Source: Rhodopseudomonas palustris JSC-3b
GTDB lineage: Bacteria > Pseudomonadota > Alphaproteobacteria > Rhizobiales > Xanthobacteraceae
Assembly: GCA_000504425.1 (NCBI GenBank)
Contig: KI632513.1
Location: 1,357,491-1,421,490 of the forward strand
Direction: 5' to 3'
Length of the DNA: 64,000 nt
Every line of letters begins with the position of its first letter. Within the stretch, counting starts at the first letter, position 1. The notes beneath the pieces are model-generated. The model searched no databases. It worked only from the letters and a program-made list of their open reading frames with translations, and was not told the origin of the DNA. Of the stretch, positions 1 through 7,946 are shown one piece after another. The translations under genes were made by a program, and so were the position numbers.

Positions 1-2902
1 ATTTCAGGCCGATCGCGCGGCCGGGCATGCGCTGCGCGGCGGCATCGAGCGGCCGGCGCAGCGTCGCGACCAGATAGGCGCCCGAGCCCCAATCCTTGCC
101 GACCGCGAGCTTGACCTGGTTCTGCCCTTCCTTGACGTCAACGTTTTGCGTCAGCAGCAGCCGGTCGCCAAGCACATTGACGGTGAGCTTGCCGGCGCTA
201 CGCGCATTGACGGTCACCACCATGGTGTCGCCGGAGGCGTATTGCGGCTTGTCGATCGAGGTTTCCAATAGGTCCGGCGTATCGGCGGAGCCGTCCGAGT
301 ACCAGCCGACGTCGAATTGCAACTGGGTGATCGGGCCATCGGCGTCAGTCGATTTGACGTCGAGCCGATAGCGGCCGGGCTGCGGCGTGAACGACAGCCG
401 CGACGGCTTGTCCGCGGCGATCGACAGATCGCCATCGGCGACGCGCCGCGTGGTTTTCACCGGCTCATAATCCCAGGTCGAGTTCTGGCGATACCACTGA
501 TAGCGCGACTCGATCTTGAGCAGCTCATAGCGCAGCCCGCTGCGCGCGAGCGGCGTGCCATCGGGCGACACGAACACCACGTCGAAATTGGCGTTGTCGC
601 CTTCCGCGACGCTCTTGTCGGCAAACAGCGGCTTGACGCCGATCATCGCCGATTTGGGCGCCACCGGCAGCACCAGCTTGCGCTCGACGGCGCGGCCACC
701 GGCCTCGCTCATACGAATGAAGATTTGCGCCTCCTGCGGCCGCGACGAGGACGGTGGCTTGGGCAGCGCGACTTGGAAGGTCGCGACGCCCTGGGCGTCG
801 GCCTCCGGCAGATTTTCGATCGGGGTGCGCTCGTTGCTGGCGGTCTCCTCATCGGCGACGCCGAACTGATAGCCGGGATAGCCGGGCCGCTCGGCGGCCG
901 GCGCCACCAACAGATCGCCCTCAAGCTGCAGCCCCGCAGCCGGCGCGCCATAGAGGAAGCGGCCATCGACCTTCAGTTCCGCCGGTGTATCGGCCTTGAT
1001 CAGCCGATCCTTGGAGCTGAGTTCGAATTCGATGCGATCTGGCACATAGTCCTCGACCATAAAGGTGGTCTCGCCGACGCTGCTGCCCTTCGGATCGGTG
1101 AAGGCGCGCACCCGCCAGGTGCCGGTCGGCACCGCGGAATTGAGCGGCAGCGTCAGGCTGCGACCGCCGGCGCCCTGGTCGGGCAGCACGGCGCGGCGGA
1201 ACTCGACGCCGTCAGGACGCTCGACCACCAGGGTCAGCGGCGCGCCGGTGATGGCGTTGCCCTGGCCGTCGCGCAGCAGCGCGGTCAGATACACGGTTTC
1301 GCCGGAGCGATAGACGCCGCGCTCGGCATAGACGAAGGCGTCGGCGCCGGCCGGCACCGCGCGCCCGGCAACGCCGCGATCCGACAGATCGAAGGCGTTA
1401 CTCTTCAGGCTCAGAAAGGCGTAATCCGATTTGTCGGTCGCGACCGTCAGCATCGCCGGCGACAGACCGCCCTCGCCGAGCGCCAGCCCGGACTCAAACA
1501 GCGCATGGCCGCTGTCGTCAGTCTTACGGGTGGCGAGGATTTCGTTGTTGCGCGCGATCAGCCGCACCTCGGCCTTGCCGAGCGGGTCAGTCGAGGCCAG
1601 CGAATTGACGAACACATGAATGCCGTCATGCCCTGAAAACGCGGTCAGGCCGAGATCGGAGACGATGAACCACTGCGTCGCCAGCGAGCTGTAATCCTCA
1701 TCAGAGCCGGAGCCCGGGCCTTTGGGCGCGGCGGTCATCACATAGACGCCGGGCTGCAGCTCGCCGAGCACCTGATCGACCGGAAACGCGGTGGTGACGT
1801 CGGCATTGAGCGGGCTGGCGGTGTCGAGCTCGCCGGACCACACTTTCATGCCGCGCTCGCCGCCGAGATCAGACAGCTCATAGCTCGACAGCGCGCGCTG
1901 GAAATCGCTGCCAACCACGGTGTTGATCAGATTGCGGTCGCCGATCCGGAACAACTTCACCGTCACCGCGGTGGTGTTGACGCTGACCAGCGGGATACCG
2001 CGCTGTCCGGTGCGCGGCAGCACATAGGCACGCCCGGTAAAACGCACCAAGGGCTTGCGATCGCGCACATAGACGTTGAACTCGGCCGATTTCGGCAGCG
2101 TTTCCTTGACCGCCGACGGCAGGCCGACGCGCAAACTGACATTGTAGCGCTCGCCGTGCTTCAGGCCCTCAACGCACAGCTGTTTGTCTTCGGAACTGAG
2201 TGCCGGCTTGTCGGTGCCGGCCATCGCCACGAACGGGGCGAAATCGGTGCGCTTGGCGAGGTCTTCCGAGAACTGGAAACAGACCCGCGGCGTCGCCGAT
2301 TCCGAATCCACCGTGTAGTCGAGCAGCCGGAAGCCATATTCGTCGCGCAGCCGCTCATATTGGCCGCGCACATCGGCGGTCTCGCGCAGTTCGAGCGACA
2401 ACCGCAGGGCGTCGAGCGCCGGCCGCCACAATTTCCGTTCCGCCATGGCGCGGCCGAGCAGCGCCAGCGCTTCGGCCTCCTCGCCGCGATTGCCGGCGCG
2501 CTGATAGGCGATATAGGCCACGGTCGAGGCGCGCTCCAACAGCACGGTCTGCTCGCTGGCATTGGCGGGCTTGACCAGCAGGATGGTGCGCGCCATCCGC
2601 AGCCAGTTGCTGGCATCGCCCGGCGACAGCGCCGCGATCTGCCCGAGCACTTGCAGCGCGGTGCGCTGATCGTTGCGCTTGAAGGCGGCATCGACATCGG
2701 CGCGCAGCGCGCCGGCCGGCTTGCTGGTGCCCGCCGCGTCGGCCTTGATCTGCGCTTCCAGCTTGATCGCGGCGTCGGCGAGGTCATCGCGGGTCAGCGC
2801 CTTGCTGGCGGCTTGCGACGACCCCAGACCGAACAACAGGATGGAGCAACACAGCAAGCAAAAGGCGGTGCAAACCGAAACGGCGCGAACCCAGGTCTTC
2901 AT
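1..2902 (-). CDS. Alpha-2-macroglobulin family protein, 3' end beyond window
   Basis: About 967 codons are present, read leftwards from ATG 2902 without a stop to the window edge. A GGGGGAG Shine-Dalgarno lies just upstream. The first ~32 residues form a signal peptide (basic start, hydrophobic core, SSQA cleavage region). Next comes a helical repeat-like N-terminal region, then beta-rich segments resembling the MG domains of bacterial alpha-2-macroglobulins (for example YGAPAAGLQLEGDLLV and KPQYASGDTMVVTVNARSAG). In this family such periplasmic proteins trap proteases that reach the periplasm and are often paired with the peptidoglycan synthase PbpC. Full-length homologues are roughly 1,600-1,750 residues, so the bait and thioester regions would lie outside the window. 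Whether a thioester CxEQ is present cannot be seen. Confidence 0.85.
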   Translation of the reverse strand, partial: MKTWVRAVSVCTAFCLLCCSILLFGLGSSQAASKALTRDDLADAAIKLEAQIKADAAGTSKPAGALRADVDAAFKRNDQRTALQVLGQIAALSPGDASNWLRMARTILLVKPANASEQTVLLERASTVAYIAYQRAGNRGEEAEALALLGRAMAERKLWRPALDALRLSLELRETADVRGQYERLRDEYGFRLLDYTVDSESATPRVCFQFSEDLAKRTDFAPFVAMAGTDKPALSSEDKQLCVEGLKHGERYNVSLRVGLPSAVKETLPKSAEFNVYVRDRKPLVRFTGRAYVLPRTGQRGIPLVSVNTTAVTVKLFRIGDRNLINTVVGSDFQRALSSYELSDLGGERGMKVWSGELDTASPLNADVTTAFPVDQVLGELQPGVYVMTAAPKGPGSGSDEDYSSLATQWFIVSDLGLTAFSGHDGIHVFVNSLASTDPLGKAEVRLIARNNEILATRKTDDSGHALFESGLALGEGGLSPAMLTVATDKSDYAFLSLKSNAFDLSDRGVAGRAVPAGADAFVYAERGVYRSGETVYLTALLRDGQGNAITGAPLTLVVERPDGVEFRRAVLPDQGAGGRSLTLPLNSAVPTGTWRVRAFTDPKGSSVGETTFMVEDYVPDRIEFELSSKDRLIKADTPAELKVDGRFLYGAPAAGLQLEGDLLVAPAAERPGYPGYQFGVADEETASNERTPIENLPEADAQGVATFQVALPKPPSSSRPQEAQIFIRMSEAGGRAVERKLVLPVAPKSAMIGVKPLFADKSVAEGDNANFDVVFVSPDGTPLARSGLRYELLKIESRYQWYRQNSTWDYEPVKTTRRVADGDLSIAADKPSRLSFTPQPGRYRLDVKSTDADGPITQLQFDVGWYSDGSADTPDLLETSIDKPQYASGDTMVVTVNARSAGKLTVNVLGDRLLLTQNVDVKEGQNQVKLAVGKDWGSGAYLVATLRRPLDAAAQRMPGRAIGLK

Positions 2903-3198
2903 GTCGACTCCCCCTGCCCCGGATCGCGGCGGCGTCGCAGTTCCGAGCCAGCTGAAGTGACACTTGCGTGACGCCTTCCACCACGGACCACCGAGCCAAA
3001 CGCGCCGGACTCATTCGGCAAGCATCTTTGCGTCGGGCTGCGCCAAACACAACGCCAGCCGCCGCTTTGCCACCCGCCGCTTTGCTTTGACAGCCGATCG
3101 CGCTAAATGGTTCGACAGTGGTGCCTACGGCTTTAGCTGAATGGCTTCGCTGGTTGACGGGCTGCTGTGGCAACGCCAGGCAGCAGCCGCGCATCGAC

Positions 3199-3275
3199 GG
3201 TCCCATAGCTCAACTGGATAGAGTAGCGGATTTCTACTCCGCGGGTTGCAGGTTCGAATCCTGCTGGGATCGCCA
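3199..3275 (+). tRNA. tRNA-Arg (anticodon TCT)
   Basis: The 77-nt cloverleaf can be drawn by eye. The acceptor GGTCCCA pairs with TGGGATC, with one G-U pair. The anticodon stem GCGGA/TCCGC encloses the loop TTTCTAC, giving anticodon TCT. The T arm contains GGTTCGAATCC. A genomic CCA follows at 3273-3275. It should read AGA codons. No integrase or duplicated 3' end was seen next to it. Confidence 0.95.
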
Positions 3276-3717
3276 TTTGCCGGCCCCTTGCTGCCCGCGC
3301 ATTCCCCTCGCGCCGACCTGTGCCGGACCTTCGCCGGGCGGCTGTCGATCCGAATCGAGGACCTCCGATTCGGACGTCCGACAGCCCAATTCGACCGCCG
3401 TGCGACAAAATGAGGTCTTGTCCGGCAAGAACCGGACGATCGGATATCCGCCCACATCACGGTTGACGCAGGCTTTGCATCGGACCGCTTCAATCGCAAA
3501 ACGGCAGTGTCTACTTGGGTTTACACTTGGATCACGGCGCGCTGGCGCCTGCTCCTCGGCTCAATCTGGAGCCCGATACCGCCCCAATAATCACGCCGAC
3601 CTCACCAAAAATTGTTCCTGCGCAATGTCGTCGCGGCTGGCCCCGGTAAGGTGACCGGCGATCGAGGGCCTCCGGTCTTCTGATCAAGTCACACACTCAT
3701 TATGATGAGGTTCCAAA
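3276..3717. other. Intergenic leader between tRNA-Arg and pucB
   Basis: This 442-bp stretch has no convincing gene. It holds the PpsR-type palindrome at 3508-3525 and presumably the puc promoter and untranslated leader. I could not place -35/-10 elements with confidence. Confidence 0.5.
3508..3525 (+). promoter_or_regulatory. PpsR/CrtJ-type operator TGT-N12-ACA
   Basis: The sequence TGTC-N10-TACA fits the TGT-N12-ACA palindrome bound by the redox/light-responsive repressor PpsR (CrtJ) at photosynthesis promoters. It lies 192 bp upstream of the pucB start on the coding strand. A single such match can arise by chance; the location before light-harvesting genes is what makes it credible. No second site at the usual short spacing was found. 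Confidence 0.55.
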
Positions 3718-3861
3718 ATGGCTGAAAAGTCACTGACCGGTCTGACGGTCGAGGAGTCCGAAGAGCTCCACAAGCACGTTATCGACGGCACCCGCGTGTT
3801 CGGCGCCGTGGCGATCTTCGCCCACTTCCTCGCCTTCGTTTACACCCCCTGGCTGCACTAA
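3718..3861 (+). CDS. pucB: LH2 light-harvesting beta subunit
   Basis: This 47-residue beta apoprotein of the peripheral antenna starts at ATG 3718 behind GATGAGG. The N-terminal part contains the family signature [12 protein letters not shown], followed by one membrane helix [15 protein letters not shown] and the end TPWLH. His36 in the helix is the expected axial ligand of a B850 bacteriochlorophyll; His18 is the conserved upstream histidine. The alpha gene follows 12 bp downstream, the normal pucBA order. In the cell the product pairs with PucA in rings in the intracytoplasmic membrane and passes energy to LH1/reaction centres. Oxygen and light repression through PpsR is inferred from the upstream box. 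Confidence 0.95.
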   Translation: MAEKSLTGLTVEESEELHKHVIDGTRVFGAVAIFAHFLAFVYTPWLH

Positions 3862-3873
3862 GGAGCTCGGACC

Positions 3874-4053
3874 ATGAATCAAGGTCGTATTTGGACTGTC
3901 GTTAAGCCGACCGTCGGTCTGCCCCTCCTGCTCGGCAGCGTCGCTGTGATCGCGATCCTCGTGCACGCCGCGCTGATCTCGAAGACCACCTGGTTCTCGA
4001 AGTACTGGAATGGCAAGGCTGCCGCGATCGAGTCGTCGGTCAAGGTTGGCTAA
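3874..4053 (+). CDS. pucA: LH2 light-harvesting alpha subunit
   Basis: This 59-residue alpha apoprotein has ATG 3874 behind AAGGAG in the 12-bp gap after pucB. It opens with [17 protein letters not shown], whose first residues in LH2 contact the B800 pigment. It then has a single transmembrane helix with His31, the B850 ligand, and ends in [20 protein letters not shown]. Tyr44 and Trp45 are both present; replacement of this pair is associated with blue-shifted B800-820 (LH3) antennae, so a normal B800-850 complex is inferred. A strong terminator follows 39 bp downstream, so pucBA is a two-gene unit. R. palustris strains carry several puc pairs; which copy this is cannot be told. Confidence 0.95.
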   Translation: MNQGRIWTVVKPTVGLPLLLGSVAVIAILVHAALISKTTWFSKYWNGKAAAIESSVKVG

Positions 4054-4092
4054 TCCAGCTCAATCGAGCTGTGAAGCTATCCCGCTTCATGC

Positions 4093-4130
4093 AACCCCGG
4101 AACGCATTTGTGTTCCGGGGTTTGTTTTTT
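4093..4130 (+). terminator. Rho-independent terminator of pucBA
   Basis: Perfect 11-bp arms AACCCCGGAAC (4093-4103) and GTTCCGGGGTT (4112-4122) enclose an 8-nt loop and run into TTTGTTTTTT. This is a classical intrinsic terminator and the strongest in the window. Confidence 0.93.
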
Positions 4131-4348
4131 AAGTAATCGATACGACCCTCGGCCATGCCGCCCGCGCCCTTTTTGGCGCCGAATCAGTTCAACGGTCATG
4201 ACCGGCGCATGACAGTGACATCGTCATCTGAACGACGAAGACTGATTAGCTGGGCGGCAACAGCATGCACAACTAATAATCACCCGCTTCCTTTGACCAA
4301 AAACTGTCGATGGTCTACGACTACACACCTCACCTCGCAGGTTAGGCA

Positions 4349-4534
4349 ATGGTTGATCGGACTCCGCTCTGCTTTCGCTGTCATGCACAACTCGCCGTCA
4401 AGCGGGTCAATGAGCTGTCGGCAGGCTTTGAGGCGCGGACGTTCCAGTGCCAGCGCTGCGACCATCATCTGGTCGTGGTCGCCTCCAGTTCAGATCCGAT
4501 GGATTCCCTCGAGAACCGCCTGACCTCACGCTAG
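4349..4534 (+). CDS. Small zinc-ribbon protein (61 aa)
   Basis: This 61-residue frame starts at ATG 4349 with a weak GCAGG upstream. It has two CxxC knuckles, C8-x2-C11-H and C34-x2-C37, separated by 22 residues, the arrangement of a compact zinc ribbon. No other domain fits in this length. The gene converges on another tiny gene (4633-4794, minus) with exactly the same CxxCH-x21-CxxC spacing, so the two look like distant paralogues. The function is unknown; such ribbons often act in nucleic-acid or protein binding. The cysteine pattern is the main argument that the frame is real. Confidence 0.55.
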   Translation: MVDRTPLCFRCHAQLAVKRVNELSAGFEARTFQCQRCDHHLVVVASSSDPMDSLENRLTSR

Positions 4535-4632
4535 CGCGTCAGGCTTCGACGGGTTGCCTTGACGCGAACCGCCAGCCCTTCATCCGCCAACGCGATCAGC
4601 AAAGCATCGCCGCACAGCGCCGCGCCGGCATG

Positions 4633-4794
4633 CTATTCCTGTTCGACCACGACATTGTTGCAGTGGTAGCAGCGATAGACGCGCATGGTACTTTGCAGGA
4701 AGCGGCGGATTTCCCCGAGGCGAATCATCTCCTGGTGGCACTTCTCACAAGTGCGAACCTGATCGGGACCGTCGGGCTTTTGGGATTGCGTCAC
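4633..4794 (-). CDS. Small zinc-ribbon protein (53 aa), paralogue of the convergent neighbour
   Basis: Read leftwards from GTG 4794 (or GTG 4806, adding four residues) to TAG at 4633. Residues 16-45 hold C16-x2-C19-H and C42-x2-C45 with 22 residues between the knuckles, identical in spacing to the neighbouring 61-aa protein. The end is hydrophobic-acidic (NNVVVEQE). An in-frame TAA just upstream limits the N-terminus. No good Shine-Dalgarno is visible, which lowers confidence. The likely role is a zinc-binding small protein of unknown function. Confidence 0.5.
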   Translation of the reverse strand: MTQSQKPDGPDQVRTCEKCHQEMIRLGEIRRFLQSTMRVYRCYHCNNVVVEQE

Positions 4795-5008
4795 TTCCGC
4801 ACCCACAAACGATTAGGACCGCGCGAACAACCGGGCAGCTAGTTACACCCGCGATTAAGGAAATGACACACTTCGCCGCCAAGTTGCGTGAATACGCCGC
4901 ACACGCGACAATTACCGCTACAACTTACACGCTACGCAACTACCAGCCCGGCCGCAGCCGGACGCCGCAATTTTCCCTGACAAGGAATATCAATTCACAC
5001 TAACTCAT

Positions 5009-5051
5009 CAAAACAATGTGCTGATCGGATCGCATAATCGACCCGATCAGC
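5009..5051 (-). terminator. Possible terminator of the FKBP gene
   Basis: Arms GCTGATCGG (5020-5028) and CCGATCAGC (5043-5051) enclose a 14-nt loop. Reading leftwards they are followed by ACATTGTTTTG, a short and imperfect T tract. The hairpin lies just after the stop of the minus-strand FKBP gene. Confidence 0.5.
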
Positions 5052-5065
5052 ATAGCGCAATCGGC

Positions 5066-5536
5066 TCAGCCCTTGATGCCGAGCAGTTCGACCTCGAAGA
5101 TCAGCGTAGCATTCGGCGGGATCACGCCGCCAGCGCCGCGCGCGCCATAGCCGAGCTCGGGCGGAATGATCAGCGTGCGCTTGCCGCCGACCTGCATGGT
5201 GGCGACGCCCTCATCCCAGCCAGCGATCACGCGGCCGCGGCCGATCGGAAACTGGAACGGCTCATTGCGATCGACCGAGGAGTCGAACTTCTTGCCCTTC
5301 TCGCCATTGACGTACAACCAGCCGGTGTAGTGCATCACGCAGATCTGGCCAGGCTTCGGCGAGGCGCCGGTGCCGACCTGAATGTCTTCGATCACGAGTC
5401 CTGAAGCGGTGGTCATTTTCTGTTTCTGTCCTGCGGATTGCGCCAAGGCGGAGTGAACCGGCGCGATCACCACGCCGGCAGAGAGACACGCAGCGACGGC
5501 CACGGCCGCCAGCTGCGCACGATGAAATCTGAGCAT
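5066..5536 (-). CDS. FKBP-type peptidyl-prolyl cis-trans isomerase, exported
   Basis: A 156-residue protein from ATG 5536 with GAGGA eight bases upstream; the open frame extends further but without family similarity. Residues 1-~32 are a signal peptide ending near ALAQ, so the enzyme should act in the periplasm. The rest is one FKBP domain: [63 protein letters not shown] and [14 protein letters not shown]. These include the aromatic and Tyr residues that line the FK506-binding site. It would speed proline isomerisation in envelope proteins. Monocistronic by spacing; typA upstream ends about 185 bp away. Confidence 0.92.
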   Translation of the reverse strand: MLRFHRAQLAAVAVAACLSAGVVIAPVHSALAQSAGQKQKMTTASGLVIEDIQVGTGASPKPGQICVMHYTGWLYVNGEKGKKFDSSVDRNEPFQFPIGRGRVIAGWDEGVATMQVGGKRTLIIPPELGYGARGAGGVIPPNATLIFEVELLGIKG

Positions 5537-5660
5537 GAGCTGATTCCTCAAGCGGAGCGACGTAACGCCAGCCGCGCCGCTTCGCACCACATCAGAACGG
5601 GCGCGACACGGCCGGCATCGGCGCCACCATGGCCCGGGTTGCGGCGAATGTCCAACGCAC

Positions 5661-5698
5661 ACAGCCGGAGACCATGTCATGGCCCCCGGCTGTTTTTG
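5661..5698. repeat. Inverted repeat between typA and the FKBP gene
   Basis: Arms ACAGCCGG (5661-5668) and CCGGCTGT (5686-5693) are followed on the plus strand by TTTTT. It looks like an intrinsic terminator, but for plus-strand transcription, and no plus-strand gene ends here. It might stop antisense or read-through transcripts. Confidence 0.35.
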
Positions 5699-5721
5699 GC
5701 AGCAGATTAAAAGGTGCGCGC

Positions 5722-7539
5722 TTACGCGACCTTGCTCTTTTCGGCGCGCTTGCGGTCGTTGGCGTCGAGCAGCCGCTTGCGCAGCCGGATCGACTTCGGC
5801 GTGATTTCGACCAGCTCGTCGTCCTGGATATAGGCGAGCGCCTTTTCCAGGGTCATCCTGATCGGCGGGGTCAGACGCACCGCTTCGTCGCGCGAGGTGG
5901 TGCGGATGTTGGTGAGCTGCTTGCCCTTGAGCACGTTGATCTCAAGGTCGTTGTCGCGGGTATGCTCGCCGACAATCATGCCCTTATAGACCTTCCAACC
6001 GGGCTCGATCATCATCGGGCCGCGATCTTCCAGCTTCCACATCGCGTAAGCGACCGCCTCACCCTGATCGTTGGAGATCAGCACGCCGTTGCGGCGACCC
6101 TGGATCTCGCCCTTATACGGCAGGTAGTTGTGGAACAGCCGGTTCATGATCGCGGTGCCCTTGGTGTCGGTCATCAGTTCACCCTGATAACCGATCAAGC
6201 CGCGGGTCGGCGCGTAAAACACCAGACGCAGACGATTGCCGCCGGACGGGCGCATCTCGATCAGCTCAGCCTTGCGCTCGCTCATCTTCTGCACCACGAC
6301 GCCGGAAAATTCCTCGTCGACGTCAATCACCACTTCTTCGACCGGCTCGAGCAGCTGGCCGTTTTCGTCCTTGCTGAGCACCACGCGCGGCCGCGACACG
6401 CTCAGTTCAAAGCCTTCGCGGCGCATGGTCTCGATCAGGATCGCCAGCTGCAATTCGCCGCGGCCGGACACTTCCATCGCGTCCTTCTCGGCGGATTCCA
6501 CAACGCGCAGCGCGACGTTGCCTTCGGCCTCGCGCAGCAGACGATCGCGGATCAGACGGCTGGTGACCTTGTCACCTTCCGTGCCGGCGAGCGGCGAGTT
6601 GTTGACGATGAACGACATCGACACGGTCGGCGGATCGATCGGCTGCGCCTGCAGCGGCGCATCAACCGAAGGATCGCAGAACGTATCGGCGACGGTGCCC
6701 TTCGGCAGACCGGCAATCGCGATGATGTCGCCCGCTTCGGCTTCGTCGATCGCGGTGCGTTCCAGGCCGCGGAACGCGAGCACCTTGCTGATGCGGCCGG
6801 TTTCCACCAGCTTGCCGTCGCGCGACAGCACCTTGATGCTCTGGTTCGGCTTCACGGTGCCGGAGGCGACGCGGCCGGTGATGATGCGGCCGAGATAGGG
6901 ATTGGCTTCCAGGATGGTGCCGAGCATGCGGAACGGGCCCTGCTCGACGGTCGGCGGCGCCACATGCTTGAGCACCAGGTCGAACAGCGGCTGCATGCCG
7001 ACATCGTGCGCCGCATCCGGGCTTTCGGCCATCCAGCCATTCTTGCCCGAGCCGTACAGGATCGGGAAATCGAGCTGCTCGTCAGTGGCGTCGAGCGCCG
7101 CGAACAGGTCGAACACTTCATTGACCACTTCGGTGATGCGCGCGTCGGGACGATCGACCTTGTTGATCGCCACGATCGGCTTGAGGCCGAGCTTGAGCGC
7201 CTTGCCGACCACGAATTTGGTCTGCGGCATCGGACCTTCGGCGGCGTCGACCAGCACGATCACGCCATCGACCATCGACAGAATGCGTTCCACCTCGCCG
7301 CCGAAATCGGCGTGGCCTGGGGTGTCGACGATATTGATGCGGGTATCTTTCCACATCACCGAGGTGCACTTGGCGAGAATGGTAATGCCGCGCTCGCGTT
7401 CGAGATCGTTGGAGTCCATCGCCCGTTCCACGGTGCGCTGGTTCTCGCGATAAGTACCGGACTGCTGCAGAAGCTTGTCGACCAGCGTGGTTTTGCCGTG
7501 GTCAACGTGGGCGATAATGGCAATATTGCGAAGTTTCAT
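5722..7539 (-). CDS. typA: Translational GTPase TypA/BipA
   Basis: The 605-residue length is normal for TypA. The GTPase motifs are in order: G1 AHVDHGKTT (10-18), the switch [15 protein letters not shown], and NKVDRP for guanine specificity. EF-G-like domains II, III and V follow, then the TypA-specific C-terminal domain ([20 protein letters not shown]). This ribosome-associated GTPase is linked in other bacteria to stress and cold adaptation and to 50S assembly. The start ATG 7539 opens directly into the conserved [16 protein letters not shown]; only AAGAAG serves as a weak ribosome site. It stands alone, without operon partners. Confidence 0.97.
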   Translation of the reverse strand: MKLRNIAIIAHVDHGKTTLVDKLLQQSGTYRENQRTVERAMDSNDLERERGITILAKCTSVMWKDTRINIVDTPGHADFGGEVERILSMVDGVIVLVDAAEGPMPQTKFVVGKALKLGLKPIVAINKVDRPDARITEVVNEVFDLFAALDATDEQLDFPILYGSGKNGWMAESPDAAHDVGMQPLFDLVLKHVAPPTVEQGPFRMLGTILEANPYLGRIITGRVASGTVKPNQSIKVLSRDGKLVETGRISKVLAFRGLERTAIDEAEAGDIIAIAGLPKGTVADTFCDPSVDAPLQAQPIDPPTVSMSFIVNNSPLAGTEGDKVTSRLIRDRLLREAEGNVALRVVESAEKDAMEVSGRGELQLAILIETMRREGFELSVSRPRVVLSKDENGQLLEPVEEVVIDVDEEFSGVVVQKMSERKAELIEMRPSGGNRLRLVFYAPTRGLIGYQGELMTDTKGTAIMNRLFHNYLPYKGEIQGRRNGVLISNDQGEAVAYAMWKLEDRGPMMIEPGWKVYKGMIVGEHTRDNDLEINVLKGKQLTNIRTTSRDEAVRLTPPIRMTLEKALAYIQDDELVEITPKSIRLRKRLLDANDRKRAEKSKVA

Positions 7540-7946
7540 GCGTGCTTCTTATGTCAAATGTTGATCGGCCAGATGCCCGTCAGCGCAATCGGCGAACGCC
7601 GTGGCACGCTCTAAGGCGCGCTTGCTTTCAACCTTGCCTGAAACGCGCCCGGACACCCCGAGCCGATCTCAGGCAGTCCCGAAAAAGCAAGCCCGGCCAC
7701 ACCGGGCCGGGCACTCTACGCGTTGCGGCGCAATATAGCGGGAAAATGCAAAAACACAATGCAGGGATGGTGCCAATCCGACATGGCAGCCACAATACCT
7801 GCCCGCTGGCGGCTGGGAGCCCGGTTTTTGTCCGCCCGGCGGCTGACTTGCGCGGTGTTTACGACCCGCGACGAGCAGGCTACCAACCATCGCCGCCGCC
7901 CGTGCGGCGATGGCCCCGGACCGAGGGATGCCGCCAGCGCTCGCCC
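7540..7946. other. Intergenic region upstream of typA
   Basis: This 407-bp stretch has no supported gene. It contains the minus-strand terminator at 7681-7712, and the typA promoter should lie between about 7540 and 7680. A 73-codon minus frame here runs through the terminator and was rejected. Confidence 0.5.
7681..7712 (-). terminator. Terminator downstream of the TAXI gene
   Basis: Arms GCCCGGC (7691-7697) and GCCGGGC (7706-7712), read leftwards, are followed by TTGCTTTTTC. It lies about 235 bp after the stop of the minus-strand TAXI gene and insulates typA. Confidence 0.7.

Noticed and set aside
317-1636. 439-codon plus-strand frame opposite the alpha-2-macroglobulin gene
   Set aside because: The minus strand encodes a continuous MG-domain protein with signal peptide and ribosome site; the plus frame has none of these.
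3199-3717. Integrated element at tRNA-Arg
   Set aside because: tRNA genes are common insertion sites, but there is no integrase, no repeated tRNA 3' end and no composition shift, only the puc leader.
5629-7614. 661-codon plus-strand frame opposite typA
   Set aside because: Mirror image of the typA reading frame; composition is the His/Asp/Arg-rich pattern expected from antisense of GC-rich codons, with no domain or signal.
7669-7890. 73-codon minus frame between typA and the TAXI gene
   Set aside because: It runs through the terminator hairpin and has no protein character.
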